Of a stretch of DNA of 6,786 nt, positions 1 to 6,281 are shown one piece after another. How positions within the stretch are numbered: position 1 is the stretch's first letter; the number at the start of each line of letters is the position of its first letter. This stretch comes from an uncultured Bacilli bacterium (GTDB lineage: Bacteria; Bacillota_I; Bacilli_A; RF39; UBA660), in contig CANRHY010000054.1 in assembly GCA_947630515.1 (NCBI GenBank), forward strand, positions 1-6,786, read 5' to 3'. A program made the translations under genes and the position numbers. The notes beneath the pieces were generated by a model, which made no database searches, was not told where the DNA came from, and saw nothing but the letters and a program-made list of their open reading frames with translations.

Positions 1-75
1 CCGAACGGTACGTACGGTGGTGTGAGAGGGTATCATATCAATAAATAAAATTATTGAAAATTTACTCTACTCGAT
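1..75 (+). mobile_element. Group II intron, 3' end only (end of domain V plus domain VI)
   Basis: The first 20 bases look like the 3' strand of domain V (GTACGTACGGTGG). Bases 24-32 (GAGAGGGTA) pair with 63-72 in a long stem, leaving A69 as a single bulged adenosine, the hallmark of the domain VI branch point. An inner hairpin (38-44 with 51-57) caps it. After the stem only GAT (73-75) remains, matching the usual three-base tail and AY intron end, so the 3' splice site is placed after 75. The rest of the intron lies outside the window. It is antisense to xseB, and its last bases supply the final xseB codons. The fold is seen directly; the intron class cannot be named from this fragment. Confidence 0.8.
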
Positions 76-280
76 TAAAATCACTCAAAGAACCATCAGG
101 ATTTAATATTTTATTTACTGTTTTATTAGCATTTTCCAATTTTTGGGAACAAAATTTTACCAATTTAGAAGTTTCTTCATATTCTTTTACCATATCATCT
201 AGTGGTATTTCTCCCTTTTCTAAATTTCTAATTTTATCTTCTAACTTAAGTAATGCTTCTTCAAATGTAATATCTTCCAT
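62..280 (-). CDS. xseB: Exodeoxyribonuclease VII small subunit, C-terminus altered by intron
   Basis: XseB is the small subunit of exonuclease VII; several copies bind the coiled-coil part of XseA to form the enzyme that degrades single-stranded DNA to oligonucleotides. The 72 residues show the family pattern: TFEEALLKLEDKI near the N-terminus, then EKGEIPLDDMVKEYEE and a second helix with CSQKLENANKTV. Its ATG overlaps the xseA stop as TAATG, and a strong AAGGAGG lies 7 bases upstream inside the xseA end, so the two are translationally coupled. The coding sequence runs into the group II intron: the bases encoding the last residues (N-R-V-E and the TAA) are almost wholly intron sequence. The native tail is therefore missing, though at most a few residues in a region poorly conserved in the family (about 75-85 residues). 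Probably still functional. Confidence 0.93.
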   Translation of the reverse strand: MEDITFEEALLKLEDKIRNLEKGEIPLDDMVKEYEETSKLVKFCSQKLENANKTVNKILNPDGSLSDFNRVE

Positions 281-1476
281 TATTTTACCTCCTTAACTAT
301 ACTTGTTACTATTCCATTTTTAAGTTTTGTAGTTATCTCATCGCTTTCTTTTAAGTCATTTATATCTTTTAATATTTTACCATTTTTTAAAGTAACTGAG
401 TAACCTTTATCTAATATATTATTAGGGTTTAATAAATCTAATTTTGTTTTAAGTGAACTTATATAATCACTCATTTTTTCTAATTTATATTTTATTATTC
501 TATTTAAGTTTTCTACTAAATTATCTAATTTTTGTTCTTCTATTTCATACATTGATAATGGATTATTTAGTATATAATTGTTTTTATATTTATTTAATAC
601 TTCTTCATAATTTTTAATTTTTCTTGTTATTACATTTATAATTCTTGATTTATAATCGCTTAAATATCTTTCTATTTCTAATTTACTAGGTACAACTAAC
701 TCAGCTGCAGCAGTTGGAGTAGGGGCTCGTAAGTCAGCTACAAAGTCACTTATTGTATAATCTATTTCATGTCCTACTGCACTTACTACGGGTTTATTCG
801 TTTTATATATAGCACGTGCGACTGCTTCTTCATTAAATGCCCATAAGTCTTCAATGGAACCTCCACCTCTTCCAAGTATAATCACATCTACTTCAGATTT
901 ATCTGCAACTTCTAACATTTTAACTATTGAGTCTTTGGCCCCGTCACCTTGTACTAAGGCTGGAAAAACTATTATCTCAGAAAGTGGAAATCTTCTATTT
1001 ATAGTAGTTATAATATCTCTTACAGCAGCTCCAGTAGGTGCAGTGATAACACCAATTTTTCTAGGTATTCTTGGAATTGGTTTTTTAGCTTCTTCACTAA
1101 ATAACCCCTCACTACTAAGTTTTCTTTTTAATTCTTCAAATAATATATAAAGATTACCTATTCCATCTTCCATCATAGAAGATACTGTTATTTGATAAGA
1201 ACCTCCTCCTACAAATACATTAATTTTACCCTTTACACATACATTCATACCATCTTTTGGAGTAAAAGGTAAACTGTAACTTTGATAGTTAAACATTACT
1301 GCATTTATTTTACTTGTTTCGTCTTTTAAACTAAAATAAAGGTGTCCTCTTGTATGGAACTTTAAATTACTTATTTCTCCTTTTATAGTAACATAATTTA
1401 AAAATCTATCATTATCTACTACGGTTTTTATATAATTATTTAAATCAGTTACTGTTAAATATACTTCTTCATTCAT
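280..1476 (-). CDS. xseA: Exodeoxyribonuclease VII large subunit
   Basis: Catalytic subunit of exonuclease VII, a cytoplasmic single-strand DNA nuclease used in repair and recombination. An N-terminal OB-fold (about 5-105) is followed by the nuclease domain, with GVITAPTGAAVRDI (142-155), GRGGGSIEDLWAFNEE (202-217) and SAVGHEIDYTISDFVADLRAPTP (232-254). D154, R203, H236 and D239 correspond to the residues implicated in catalysis in the E. coli enzyme. A lysine-rich helical segment (265-345) should be the XseB-binding coiled coil, and the C-terminal LDKGYSVTLKNGK is typical. At 398 residues it is some 50 shorter than E. coli or B. subtilis XseA, apparently in the coiled coil. The start overlaps the end of nusB by 8 bases, with GAGG 6 bases upstream of the ATG. 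Confidence 0.97.
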   Translation of the reverse strand: MNEEVYLTVTDLNNYIKTVVDNDRFLNYVTIKGEISNLKFHTRGHLYFSLKDETSKINAVMFNYQSYSLPFTPKDGMNVCVKGKINVFVGGGSYQITVSSMMEDGIGNLYILFEELKRKLSSEGLFSEEAKKPIPRIPRKIGVITAPTGAAVRDIITTINRRFPLSEIIVFPALVQGDGAKDSIVKMLEVADKSEVDVIILGRGGGSIEDLWAFNEEAVARAIYKTNKPVVSAVGHEIDYTISDFVADLRAPTPTAAAELVVPSKLEIERYLSDYKSRIINVITRKIKNYEEVLNKYKNNYILNNPLSMYEIEEQKLDNLVENLNRIIKYKLEKMSDYISSLKTKLDLLNPNNILDKGYSVTLKNGKILKDINDLKESDEITTKLKNGIVTSIVKEVK

Positions 1477-1879
1477 CTAATACCTCATTATCTAAAATGC
1501 TATCTAGTACTGCATTTAACATTTTAGTTACACGTTCATCACTATATTTTTTAGATAGTTCTATTCCCTCATTTATACTAACTACATGAGGTGTATTTGT
1601 ATACATTAATTCATAAGCACTCATTCTAAATATTGCTTCATTTATATTACCTAATCTATCTATTGTCCAGTTTTTCATATATTTATTTATTACACTATCT
1701 AGTTCTTTTTCTTTTTCAAGTACACCATAAACAATATTAGAAACAAAAGCACTACCATCTATTTTATTTTCTTTTATAACCCCATCTACACTATACTCCA
1801 TTTTATCTTTTCTATATATATAGATTTGATATAATATAGTCATTATTTTTTCTCTTAGTTCACTTCTTGTAACTTTCAT
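1469..1879 (-). CDS. nusB: Transcription antitermination factor NusB
   Basis: NusB is a small all-helical RNA-binding protein that, with S10 (NusE), NusA and NusG, keeps RNA polymerase on rRNA operons. Family marks in the 136 residues are an N-terminal REKIMTILYQIYIY, a mid-protein NWTIDRLGNINEAIFRMSAYELMY (around 70-93), and PHVVSINEGIELSKKYSDE near 97-115. The usual FVNGVLD is relaxed to MLNAVLD. Length is normal for the family. AAGGAG (1885-1890) lies 5 bases before the ATG. It is the first gene of the nusB-xseA-xseB operon, an order common in Firmicutes, and its 3' end overlaps the xseA start. Confidence 0.95.
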   Translation of the reverse strand: MKVTRSELREKIMTILYQIYIYRKDKMEYSVDGVIKENKIDGSAFVSNIVYGVLEKEKELDSVINKYMKNWTIDRLGNINEAIFRMSAYELMYTNTPHVVSINEGIELSKKYSDERVTKMLNAVLDSILDNEVLDE

Positions 1880-1902
1880 AATTACTCCTTTTTACATAAT
1901 TC

Positions 1903-1931
1903 ATTATAACAAATATATAACTAAATTTCTA
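1903..1931 (-). promoter_or_regulatory. Predicted sigma-A promoter of nusB-xseA-xseB
   Basis: On the minus strand TGT-TATAAT (1911-1903) is a perfect -10 hexamer with the TGn extension. A weak -35 (TAGAAA, 1931-1926, four of six consensus bases) stands 17 bases upstream. The predicted start near 1896 gives a leader of about 17 bases that holds the AAGGAG of nusB and little else. Predicted by eye. Confidence 0.65.
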
Positions 1932-1941
1932 CTTAATTATA
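1916..1941 (-). terminator. AT-only hairpin after the ankyrin gene, doubtful terminator
   Basis: Bases 1933-1941 and 1916-1924 can form a nine-pair stem (one T-G pair) around an eight-base loop, spanning the stop codon of the ankyrin gene. The stem is nearly all A-T and is followed by only TTTG, so it would end transcription weakly if at all. It overlaps the nusB -35 region. Readthrough from the ankyrin gene into nusB is plausible. Confidence 0.25.
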
Positions 1942-3097
1942 ACTTCATTTTTAACTTTTTAATTATTTTCTCTATATCTTTTTCTTCTTCTATTTGTTTT
2001 CTTTCTTGATATGTATTTAATAACTCTATTATTTTTTCATTATTACTGTTTTTTCTTACAATATCATACGCATTAAGCCCATCTTCATTTTCTATATAAG
2101 GGTTAGCTTTGTAATCTAGAAATAAATTAATTAATTCTAAGTTTTGTTTATAGCATGCGATTAAAAAAGGTGTTTCTTTATATCTATTAGGTATATTAGG
2201 GTCTGCTCCATATCTAAGTAGTAGTTTTATTGTACTTGTGTTATTAGCTATGGTTGCATTAATTAATGGAGTAGTACCATCTATACTAGATATTCTATTA
2301 ACTGAATCAGCGCGGCCAAGTAATAACTTTACTGTGCTGTTATATCCTAAAAAAGAAGCACGATTTAAAAGAATACTTTCATTTACCTCGTCTAAAGTTA
2401 TTCCATTTTTAAATAATTCCTTTAGAGTATTTAGAATATCTTCTTCACTTGTATCTATTTTAAACATTTTATTAATTAAAGCGTCAGCACTACTTTTATA
2501 CTGAGTTATTAAATCACATATTAAAGTATGATGGTATTTTTTAGCAATTTCATACGGAGTTAAGCCTTCACTACTTTCTTTATCTACTAAAGCACCTTTA
2601 TCTAATAATAATTTAGCTATTTTCTCTTCACTCTTTTTCGCACATATTATAAGAGGAGATTCACCATCAATATTTTGTACATTTACTAAAGCATTATTAT
2701 TAAGAAGTAACTCTACTATTTTTATGTTACCATGATAACACGCGATTGTAAGTGCTGTATCATCAAATTCATTTTTTTGATTTACGTCTACTTTATATTT
2801 AAGTATTAAATTAACTAAATCAATATTATTTATAGAAGAAGCATACATTAAAATAGTCCAGTTCCATCTTTTTTTAACTTGTACATTAGGGCTATAACCT
2901 ATATCAAGTAAATATTTTAAAAGTTTCATATATGCATATTCATAAGCAAGAAACATGAAGTTATCATTATCATATTTTGTATTTTCTATATTTTCTATAC
3001 TTACTCCATTTTGAATTAATTCTTTTAGCTTATTTATTATATTTTCTTCACAAATATCCTTATAATATAACTTTTTTAATAACTCATATGTATCCAT
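1937..3097 (-). CDS. Ankyrin-repeat protein with internally duplicated cap-plus-repeat unit
   Basis: A 386-residue soluble protein with no signal peptide or membrane segment, so probably cytoplasmic; ankyrin repeats bind other proteins and the partner cannot be told from sequence. Clear repeats are 78-110 (TILMYASSINNIDLVNLIL), 111-143 (TALTIACYHGNIKIVELLL), 144-176 (SPLIICAKKSEEKIAKLLL), 273-305 (TPLINATIANNTSTIKLLL) and 306-338 (TPFLIACYKQNLELINLFL), with weaker ones at 45-75, 177-200, 241-272 and 339-363. A helical segment before each block (5-40 and 207-241) is similar in both halves, ending LKELIQNGVSIENI and LKELFKNGITLDEV. The protein thus looks like two copies of one module. The C-terminal 365-386 is a charged Lys/Glu helix. 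It has its own predicted promoter, with AGGGTGA before the ATG. No enzyme domain is visible. Confidence 0.88.
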   Translation of the reverse strand: MDTYELLKKLYYKDICEENIINKLKELIQNGVSIENIENTKYDNDNFMFLAYEYAYMKLLKYLLDIGYSPNVQVKKRWNWTILMYASSINNIDLVNLILKYKVDVNQKNEFDDTALTIACYHGNIKIVELLLNNNALVNVQNIDGESPLIICAKKSEEKIAKLLLDKGALVDKESSEGLTPYEIAKKYHHTLICDLITQYKSSADALINKMFKIDTSEEDILNTLKELFKNGITLDEVNESILLNRASFLGYNSTVKLLLGRADSVNRISSIDGTTPLINATIANNTSTIKLLLRYGADPNIPNRYKETPFLIACYKQNLELINLFLDYKANPYIENEDGLNAYDIVRKNSNNEKIIELLNTYQERKQIEEEKDIEKIIKKLKMKL

Positions 3098-3119
3098 ATT
3101 TTCTTCACCCTGAGTATAT

Positions 3120-3128
3120 ATTTTAACA
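3120..3128 (-). promoter_or_regulatory. Predicted extended -10 promoter of the ankyrin gene
   Basis: The minus strand reads TGT-TAAAAT (3128-3120), a -10 with TGn extension five of six to consensus; no -35 is recognisable at the right distance. The predicted start near 3113 leaves a leader of about 16 bases containing AGGGTGA. It lies just beyond the terminator of the upstream unit, which supports an independent transcript. Confidence 0.45.
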
Positions 3129-3133
3129 CATGC

Positions 3134-3163
3134 AAAATAAAAAAGCCATAGTTATTTATGACT
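3134..3163 (-). terminator. Rho-independent terminator of the ylbL-type/orphan unit
   Basis: On the minus strand AGTCATA (3163-3157) pairs with TATGGCT (3150-3144), with one T-G pair, around a six-base loop, and is followed at once by TTTTTTATTTT (3143-3133). The stop codon of the upstream orphan gene (3154-3152) lies in the loop, so the 5' arm codes for its last residues. Compact but canonical in form. Confidence 0.7.
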
Positions 3164-3496
3164 TAATTTTAATGTATTATCTTTATTATTTAAATAGTTT
3201 AGAATACCCACTAAATCTTCAAAATTATTAAGTTTTTGTTTTTCTAAATCAGTAATATCTAACACCATAAAGTTAGCACTACTGTATCTATAAACTGGTT
3301 TTTTGTTTTCAGTTTTTAACAAAGTAGTTCCAGTTACTGCATCATATACTTGAGTTACTAATAATTTATCAAAACTATTAGTATCTTTATTATATTTATG
3401 TAACTTATCTATTTCTACTTTAAATATACATTTAACTGTTGACTCCTCACCATCTTTTTTATAAGATAATACACCTGTATATATATTATTTTTCAT
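3152..3496 (-). CDS. Hypothetical protein, 114 residues
   Basis: I do not recognise this family. The protein is small, soluble and lysine-rich with no signal peptide, membrane helix or metal-binding motif. The first 70 residues alternate hydrophobic and polar residues in strand-like runs (NIYTGVLSYKK, TVKCIFKVEIDKL, KLLVTQVYDAVTG), suggesting a mainly beta domain. The C-terminus looks helical (DLEKQKLNNFEDLVGILNYL). One cysteine (C23). It is translationally coupled to the protease gene: its ATG shares an A with the upstream TAA (TAATG), and AAGGAG lies 5 bases before the start. A terminator overlaps its stop, so it is the last gene of a two-gene unit. Co-transcription suggests, but does not show, a role linked to the protease. 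Confidence 0.8.
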   Translation of the reverse strand: MKNNIYTGVLSYKKDGEESTVKCIFKVEIDKLHKYNKDTNSFDKLLVTQVYDAVTGTTLLKTENKKPVYRYSSANFMVLDITDLEKQKLNNFEDLVGILNYLNNKDNTLKLSHK

Positions 3497-4518
3497 TATT
3501 TCTCCTTTCTTTCTAATTTTTCTAGTTCTTTTATATCACTATTAAAATCAGTTGCTTCTATAATTTTAATTTTATAATTTTTTTCTTTTTGTATTTTTAT
3601 TGCTTCTTCATAATTTCCACTTGGTACTAAAAACACATCTGCTTTATGTTTAACTGCGCCAGCAAGTTTATATTTAACTCCTCCGATTTCTCCAACTGTA
3701 CCGTCATAATTAATTGTTCCAGTTCCTGCGACTGTTAACCCTTTAGTAATATCTTCTTTAGAAAGTTTATTATAAATTTCTAAAGTAGACATAAGTCCAC
3801 CAGAAGCACCACTTTCATTAGATTTATATTTAAACTTTATATCTTCTTTAGTATCTATCTTTATTACATTAGTTAAATATAACCCAATTATTTTTTTATC
3901 ATCACTTTCATATAAAGTTCCTTTTCTTTCTAAGGTTTTTCCATTTCTTAAAACTTTAAAACTAACTTCATCACCTACTTCTTTACTATTTAATATACTA
4001 GATAACTCTTCACTATCAGTTATTTTTTTATTATCTACTTCTTTAATTATATCTCCAACTTTTAAATTAGTTTTAGCGTCTTCAAAAACATAATAAACTG
4101 TAAGATTATTTTCACTTATTGTATAGTCTTTTCCTAAAGCTTCATACGCGACCTTTATAGCATACTCATTTACACTATTTAAATCTATCTTACCTCTTTC
4201 TAATATTTCTTCATAATCTTCGTCTTCTATTCTAGAATTATCTAAACTAACTAAGTCCCAGTCTGGAATAATATAACTTAATAATATAAAAGGAATTATA
4301 CCCTTTTTAGCAGTAACATACGTTAAATTAAAAGAACCCTCTTCTTCATATGAACCATCTATTTTTATTCTATCACTTAAATCACTTAGTCCACCTGGAG
4401 AGTATACTTCATAATCTAAACTGACAGTAAACGCGAGTATTAATATTACATAAATTATTATTAATTTATAATATCTTTTTATAAAATTCTTAATTTTGTC
4501 ATATACTTTATTAGCCAT
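3496..4518 (-). CDS. ylbL: Membrane-anchored PDZ/Lon-like (S16) serine protease, YlbL/SepM type
   Basis: An envelope protease with one N-terminal transmembrane helix (about 18-34; KLIIIYVILILAFTVSL) and the rest outside the membrane. The helix is followed by YEVYSPGGLSDLSDRI, typical of the family. A PDZ domain spans about 145-205 (LKVGDIIKEVDNKKI). The C-terminal S16 domain (about 225-330) has the Ser/Lys dyad: S239 in SGASGGLMSTLEI, and K284 in GGVKYKLAGAVKHKAD. The preceding GTGTINYDGTVGEIGG is also a hallmark. Length (340) matches B. subtilis YlbL. The nucleophile motif is GASGG, where relatives usually have GPSAG. Streptococcal SepM trims a competence peptide, and B. subtilis YlbL has been tied to cell-division checkpoint control; the substrate here is unknown. 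AAGGGTGA lies 6 bases before the ATG. It is divergent from the ylbJ-like gene, a neighbour of ylbL in Bacillus as I recall. Confidence 0.92.
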   Translation of the reverse strand: MANKVYDKIKNFIKRYYKLIIIYVILILAFTVSLDYEVYSPGGLSDLSDRIKIDGSYEEEGSFNLTYVTAKKGIIPFILLSYIIPDWDLVSLDNSRIEDEDYEEILERGKIDLNSVNEYAIKVAYEALGKDYTISENNLTVYYVFEDAKTNLKVGDIIKEVDNKKITDSEELSSILNSKEVGDEVSFKVLRNGKTLERKGTLYESDDKKIIGLYLTNVIKIDTKEDIKFKYKSNESGASGGLMSTLEIYNKLSKEDITKGLTVAGTGTINYDGTVGEIGGVKYKLAGAVKHKADVFLVPSGNYEEAIKIQKEKNYKIKIIEATDFNSDIKELEKLERKEK

Positions 4519-4536
4519 TTTAAGTCACCCTTTAAT

Positions 4537-4547
4537 ATTATAGCATA
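4537..4547 (-). promoter_or_regulatory. Predicted extended -10 promoter of the ylbL-type unit, in the divergent spacer
   Basis: The minus strand reads TATGC-TATAAT (4547-4537), a full TRTGn extended -10. No -35 is evident, which this class does not need. The start would fall near 4530, leaving only about a dozen leader bases that contain the AAGGGTGA. The same bases run into the AGGAAAG ribosome site of the + strand gene. For the + strand I see only a poor TATTAT (4536-4541) without -35 or extension, so the two divergent promoters, if both exist, overlap in 42 bp. Confidence 0.6.
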
Positions 4548-4560
4548 GGAAAGTGAATTT

Positions 4561-5457
4561 ATGATTAAAATTATTAAAAACATGTCCATTTTTTTCATTT
4601 GTACCTTAATTATTTTCTTATTTTTTGCTAATACAAATATTATTATTTCTTCCGTTAAGTACAGTGTAAATATATTTTTTACAAATGTACTACCTAGCTT
4701 ACTTCCCTTTTTTATATTAGCAGACTTTTTAATTAATTATAACTATGTTTATTTTTTAAATAGTATATTTAAATTTAAATATAGTCATATTATACTTCTT
4801 AGTTTATTTTCAGGACTTCCTAGTAATGCAAAATACATTAAAGAAATGTTAGATAACAAATTAATTACTAGGACTGATGCAAGTATTATGTGTAGTGTTA
4901 CATTTTTTCCTAATCCAATGTTTGTAATAGGTTCAGTGGGATTTCTTTTACTTAAGAACATAAAATTAGGAATTGTTTTATTGATTATTTGTTACTTATC
5001 AAACCTAATAGTATACTTATTTTACTATAAAAAGCTAAATAATAAAAATAATATGATACTAAAAAAACCAGTTAACCCTTTTAATTTACTAAAAACTTCA
5101 ATACTAAATAATACTTCTACCCTAGTTATTATATTAGGCACGATTGTAATATTTACAACACTTTCAAATGTCATATTTAATTACATTAAAGTTAATTTAA
5201 CTCTTTCAAGTTTTATTTCTGCTTTAGTAGAGATGAGTAGTGGTATAATAAAAATCAGCAGTGCTTTACCTAGTACAAGTATCAAATTCATTCTTATTGG
5301 TACTTCACTTGGTTTTTCTTCATTTTCAATTTTAGCCCAAGCGTTTAGTATTTTAAGCGATTATAAATTAAATGTCAAGTTAATTATCAAAAACAAGCTC
5401 ATCATCACTTTCTTCTGTTTTATAATATGCTATATCTATAGTATATTCTGTATCTAA
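4561..5457 (+). CDS. ylbJ: YlbJ-like sporulation integral membrane protein
   Basis: A polytopic membrane protein of 298 residues, about 100 shorter than B. subtilis YlbJ, resembling the nucleoside-recognition/Gate-domain family. YlbJ is made in the mother cell under sigma-E in B. subtilis and is needed for proper cortex and spore resistance. Hydrophobic helices are visible at about 8-30, 38-58, 75-88, 112-132, 136-156, 186-206, 215-235, 243-265 and 279-297. Family motifs are LPSLLPFFILADFL (44-57), SGLPSNAKYIKEML (84-97), FPNPMFVIGSVGF (116-128), SALVEMSSGI (220-229) and GFSSFSILAQ (251-260). AGGAAAG lies 7 bases before the ATG. It diverges from the ylbL-type protease and converges on the pilin operon, overlapping its last gene by 78 bp. 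The overlapped C-terminal helix belongs to the family fold, so the stop is probably correct. Confidence 0.82.
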   Translation: MIKIIKNMSIFFICTLIIFLFFANTNIIISSVKYSVNIFFTNVLPSLLPFFILADFLINYNYVYFLNSIFKFKYSHIILLSLFSGLPSNAKYIKEMLDNKLITRTDASIMCSVTFFPNPMFVIGSVGFLLLKNIKLGIVLLIICYLSNLIVYLFYYKKLNNKNNMILKKPVNPFNLLKTSILNNTSTLVIILGTIVIFTTLSNVIFNYIKVNLTLSSFISALVEMSSGIIKISSALPSTSIKFILIGTSLGFSSFSILAQAFSILSDYKLNVKLIIKNKLIITFFCFIICYIYSIFCI

Positions 5458-5859
5458 ATTATTTTCTATAGAAAGTAGTATTAAATTATCATTACTCTTT
5501 AAATTAAGACTAAATTCTAGTGCTTCCATAGTTTCATTTAGAAGTACTTTATCATTAGTAGTATCTGTATATACAATATTTTTATTTTCATTAGTTATAC
5601 TAATATTACGTTTTAAATCATTATTTAAAATAATATCACAACTTTCTTTAGTACATGTTATTTCTTTTATCCCATTTGTATATACGTCTTCATTTATAAT
5701 TTTCTCTATTTCTGCTTTTTTTATTAAATTTTCTGTTTTAGATAAAGTTGTTTTTTCATTAAATTTAGTCAAATCTAATATTTTATATAAAGATAATAAA
5801 ACTATAGATAAAAGCGCAATGCTAACAATTACTTCTACTAAAGTAAAACCTTTTTTCAT
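5380..5859 (-). CDS. Type IV prepilin-like protein (minor pilin/ComG-type), 159 residues
   Basis: The N-terminus MKKGFTLVEVIVSIALLSIVLLSLYKIL is a textbook class III prepilin signal: basic leader, cleavage after G4, mature F1 and Glu at +5 (E9), then a hydrophobic helix to about residue 28. It should be processed by a PilD/ComC peptidase and join a pilus or pseudopilus across the cell wall. The globular part has two close cysteines (C69, C74; TCTKESC) that could form a disulfide, and an acidic tail. It is the last of three pilin-like genes, joined to its neighbour by an ATGA overlap, with AGAGGTGGAG just before the ATG. The last 26 codons are antisense to the ylbJ end. Competence (ComG minor pilin) versus another Com/type IV-like pilus cannot be decided without the assembly ATPase genes. 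Confidence 0.85.
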   Translation of the reverse strand: MKKGFTLVEVIVSIALLSIVLLSLYKILDLTKFNEKTTLSKTENLIKKAEIEKIINEDVYTNGIKEITCTKESCDIILNNDLKRNISITNENKNIVYTDTTNDKVLLNETMEALEFSLNLKSNDNLILLSIENNLDTEYTIDIAYYKTEESDDELVFDN

Positions 5860-6281
5860 TCTCCACCTCTCACTTTTAAACTTGCATAATAATTATCTTT
5901 ATAATTAACTATAATATAAGTCCCATTACTTTGAATAGTCTTCATATATTCTATTAATGAATTTGGTAAATCTTCTTTCTGAGTAGAATCTTTAATTAAA
6001 TAAATTTTTTCTACTCCTAACTTTTCTATCACTTTAGCGCATTCTTCACCCATATATACCTCACAATTATTTGCCTCTATTAAAGTATTAGACGTAATTT
6101 TTTCTAAAGAAACTAAACTTCTTAATATGTTAGTCTTATATAAATCTGATACATTATCGTAATGAACCCTTCTATCTATTTCAATACTAACTTTTGTATA
6201 CATTTTAAATATACCAACTAAAGTTACAGTAGTAATTATAAGCATCACTATAGTTTCTAAAAATACAAAACCCTTTTTCAT
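5856..6281 (-). CDS. Type IV prepilin-like protein (minor pilin), 141 residues
   Basis: It begins MKKGFVFLETIVMLIITTVTLVGIF: a basic leader, G4/F5 processing site, Glu at mature +5 (E9) and a hydrophobic helix to about residue 27. It is thus a likely substrate of a prepilin peptidase and subunit of the same pseudopilus as its neighbours. The globular region is unassigned, with two cysteines (C73, C81), possibly disulfide-linked once exported. Its ATG overlaps the upstream stop and its TGA stop overlaps the next start, both as ATGA, so the three genes are translationally coupled. GAGGAG lies 8 bases before the start. Both TGA stops argue for the standard code. A ComGF/ComGD-like role is possible; the assignment rests on the N-terminus only. 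Confidence 0.8.
   Translation of the reverse strand: MKKGFVFLETIVMLIITTVTLVGIFKMYTKVSIEIDRRVHYDNVSDLYKTNILRSLVSLEKITSNTLIEANNCEVYMGEECAKVIEKLGVEKIYLIKDSTQKEDLPNSLIEYMKTIQSNGTYIIVNYKDNYYASLKVRGGE

Noticed and set aside
54..296. Plus-strand 80-codon open frame over xseB
   Set aside because: Antisense shadow of xseB; its start lies in the intron and no ribosome site precedes it.
854..1150. Plus-strand 98-codon open frame inside xseA
   Set aside because: Antisense shadow of the conserved XseA nuclease domain; no ribosome site or family match.
2238..2504. Plus-strand 88-codon open frame inside the ankyrin gene
   Set aside because: Antisense shadow; the minus-strand frame has unmistakable ankyrin repeats.
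5373..5379. TTGACA on the minus strand downstream of the pilin genes
   Set aside because: The nearest TATAAT-like box is far too close for a promoter, and it lies inside the ylbJ-like coding sequence.
6278..6281. Possible TGA-as-tryptophan (mycoplasma) code given the low G+C
   Set aside because: TGA ends two pilin genes at clean ATGA junctions and conserved tryptophans use TGG.
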